From positions 1 to 13,798 of the forward strand of contig DATKCA010000260.1 in assembly GCA_035544675.1 (NCBI GenBank): 13,798 nucleotides of DNA, in the 5' to 3' direction. The stretch's first letter is position 1, and each line of letters begins with the position of its first letter. The DNA is from DATKCA01 sp035544675. GTDB lineage: Bacteria; Acidobacteriota; Thermoanaerobaculia; Gp7-AA8. Both the position numbers and the translations under genes were made by a program. Below the pieces are notes generated by a model, which saw only the letters and a program-made list of their open reading frames with translations, had not been told where the DNA came from and did no database searches. Below, in pieces: positions 13,591 through 13,798 of the stretch.

Positions 13591-13620
13591 AGGACTAAGG
13601 ACTAAGGACTAAGGACTAAC
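13567..13620. repeat. Tandem heptamer array CTAA(G/C)G(A/C)
   Basis: In one unbroken register the units are CTAACGC, CTAACGA, then five exact CTAAGGA copies (13581-13615), then a broken CTAAC. The left units form the right arm of the long palindrome; the remaining copies extend past it. Every unit carries TAA on the plus strand and TAG on the minus strand. The minus-strand ORF starting at 13797 ends at a TAG within the array (13611-13609). Confidence 0.95.
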
Positions 13621-13797
13621 AGCTCTCCGTCGCGGGCCGACCGACGGCGAGGTCACCACGCTCCCCCGCCCGCCAGTCGCCTTCGCGAACGCGTCCTCGA
13701 AGCGGGTGCGGATCAGCGGGTTGGGCGGGGCGATGCGCTGGCCGGGCCGCTCCAGCACGACGAAGAGAACGCGAAATATTTTCTGGCTCGTGGCCAT
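13609..13797 (-). CDS. Hypothetical small protein or N-terminal fragment at window edge
   Basis: 62 codons from an ATG at the right edge to a TAG inside the heptamer array. I do not recognise the product. The N terminus (MATSQKIFRVLFVVLERPGQ) has a modest hydrophobic stretch (IFRVLFVVL), followed by IAPPNPLIRTRFEDAFAKATGG and a basic tail. Third codon positions are almost all G or C until the last five or six codons, which supports this as a translated frame and shows that the final residues (about AVSP) come from or abut the repeat. The frame may continue upstream beyond the window, so the ATG at 13797 may not be the true start and no ribosome-binding site can be judged. It is convergent with the exporter operon. 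A shadow ORF cannot be excluded. Confidence 0.45.
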   Translation of the reverse strand: MATSQKIFRVLFVVLERPGQRIAPPNPLIRTRFEDAFAKATGGRGSVVTSPSVGPRRRAVSP

Positions 13798-13798
13798 C

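Noticed and set aside
13567..13620. CRISPR-like array
   Set aside because: The repeat unit is 7 bp in continuous tandem with no unique spacers and no cas genes nearby.

Overview
The window is high-GC DNA with strongly GC-biased third codon positions, densely packed genes and several secreted or envelope enzymes. A signal-peptide protein that joins TolB-like PD40 propeller repeats to an amidohydrolase domain, a secreted M49-like metallopeptidase, and intergenic short tandem repeats together suggest a Gram-negative soil or sediment bacterium, possibly Acidobacteriota (Vicinamibacteria-like) or a neighbouring phylum. This placement is inference; the window holds no rRNA, tRNA or other phylogenetic marker.

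Layout, left to right. (1) 1-900 (+): the 3' part of a response regulator with a diguanylate cyclase output domain. (2) 927-3064 (-): two overlapping genes, an NRDE/TANGO2 family protein followed by a secreted M20 metallopeptidase. (3) 3109-3744 (+): a secreted CAP/SCP-domain protein. (4) 3864-5591 (+): an M49-like zinc peptidase with an HEXXH rather than HEXXXH motif. (5) 5659-9006 (-): a 1115-residue exported PD40 propeller-amidohydrolase starting at TTG behind a strong Shine-Dalgarno. (6) 9115-13448 (+): a four-gene exporter operon made of a periplasmic adaptor, two paralogous MacB/FtsX-type permeases and a stand-alone ABC ATPase. (7) 13609-13797 (-): a small ORF of unknown function reaching the right edge.

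The exporter genes form one functional unit. The ATPase would drive a permease heterodimer, and the adaptor would link it to an outer-membrane channel encoded elsewhere. The last three genes are joined by 4-bp ATGA overlaps. The M20 peptidase, M49-like peptidase and PD40-amidohydrolase all look like exported hydrolases, consistent with scavenging of peptides or related compounds, but they lie in separate transcription units and no common regulator is visible.

The least ordinary feature is the intergenic DNA. Most gaps behind stop codons are filled by palindromic or short tandem elements: 901-926, 3751-3848, 5589-5661, 10224-10262 and 13452-13620. Two of these are built from a heptamer CTAA(G/C)G(A/C) in both orientations and share an identical 19-mer about 8 kb apart. 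Every unit carries TAA on one strand and TAG on the other, so three units in tandem stop translation in all six frames. At 5589-5661 the stop codons of both convergent genes lie inside the inverted repeat. I see no CRISPR array, insertion sequence, tRNA or rRNA, and no gene-free stretch above 300 bases.
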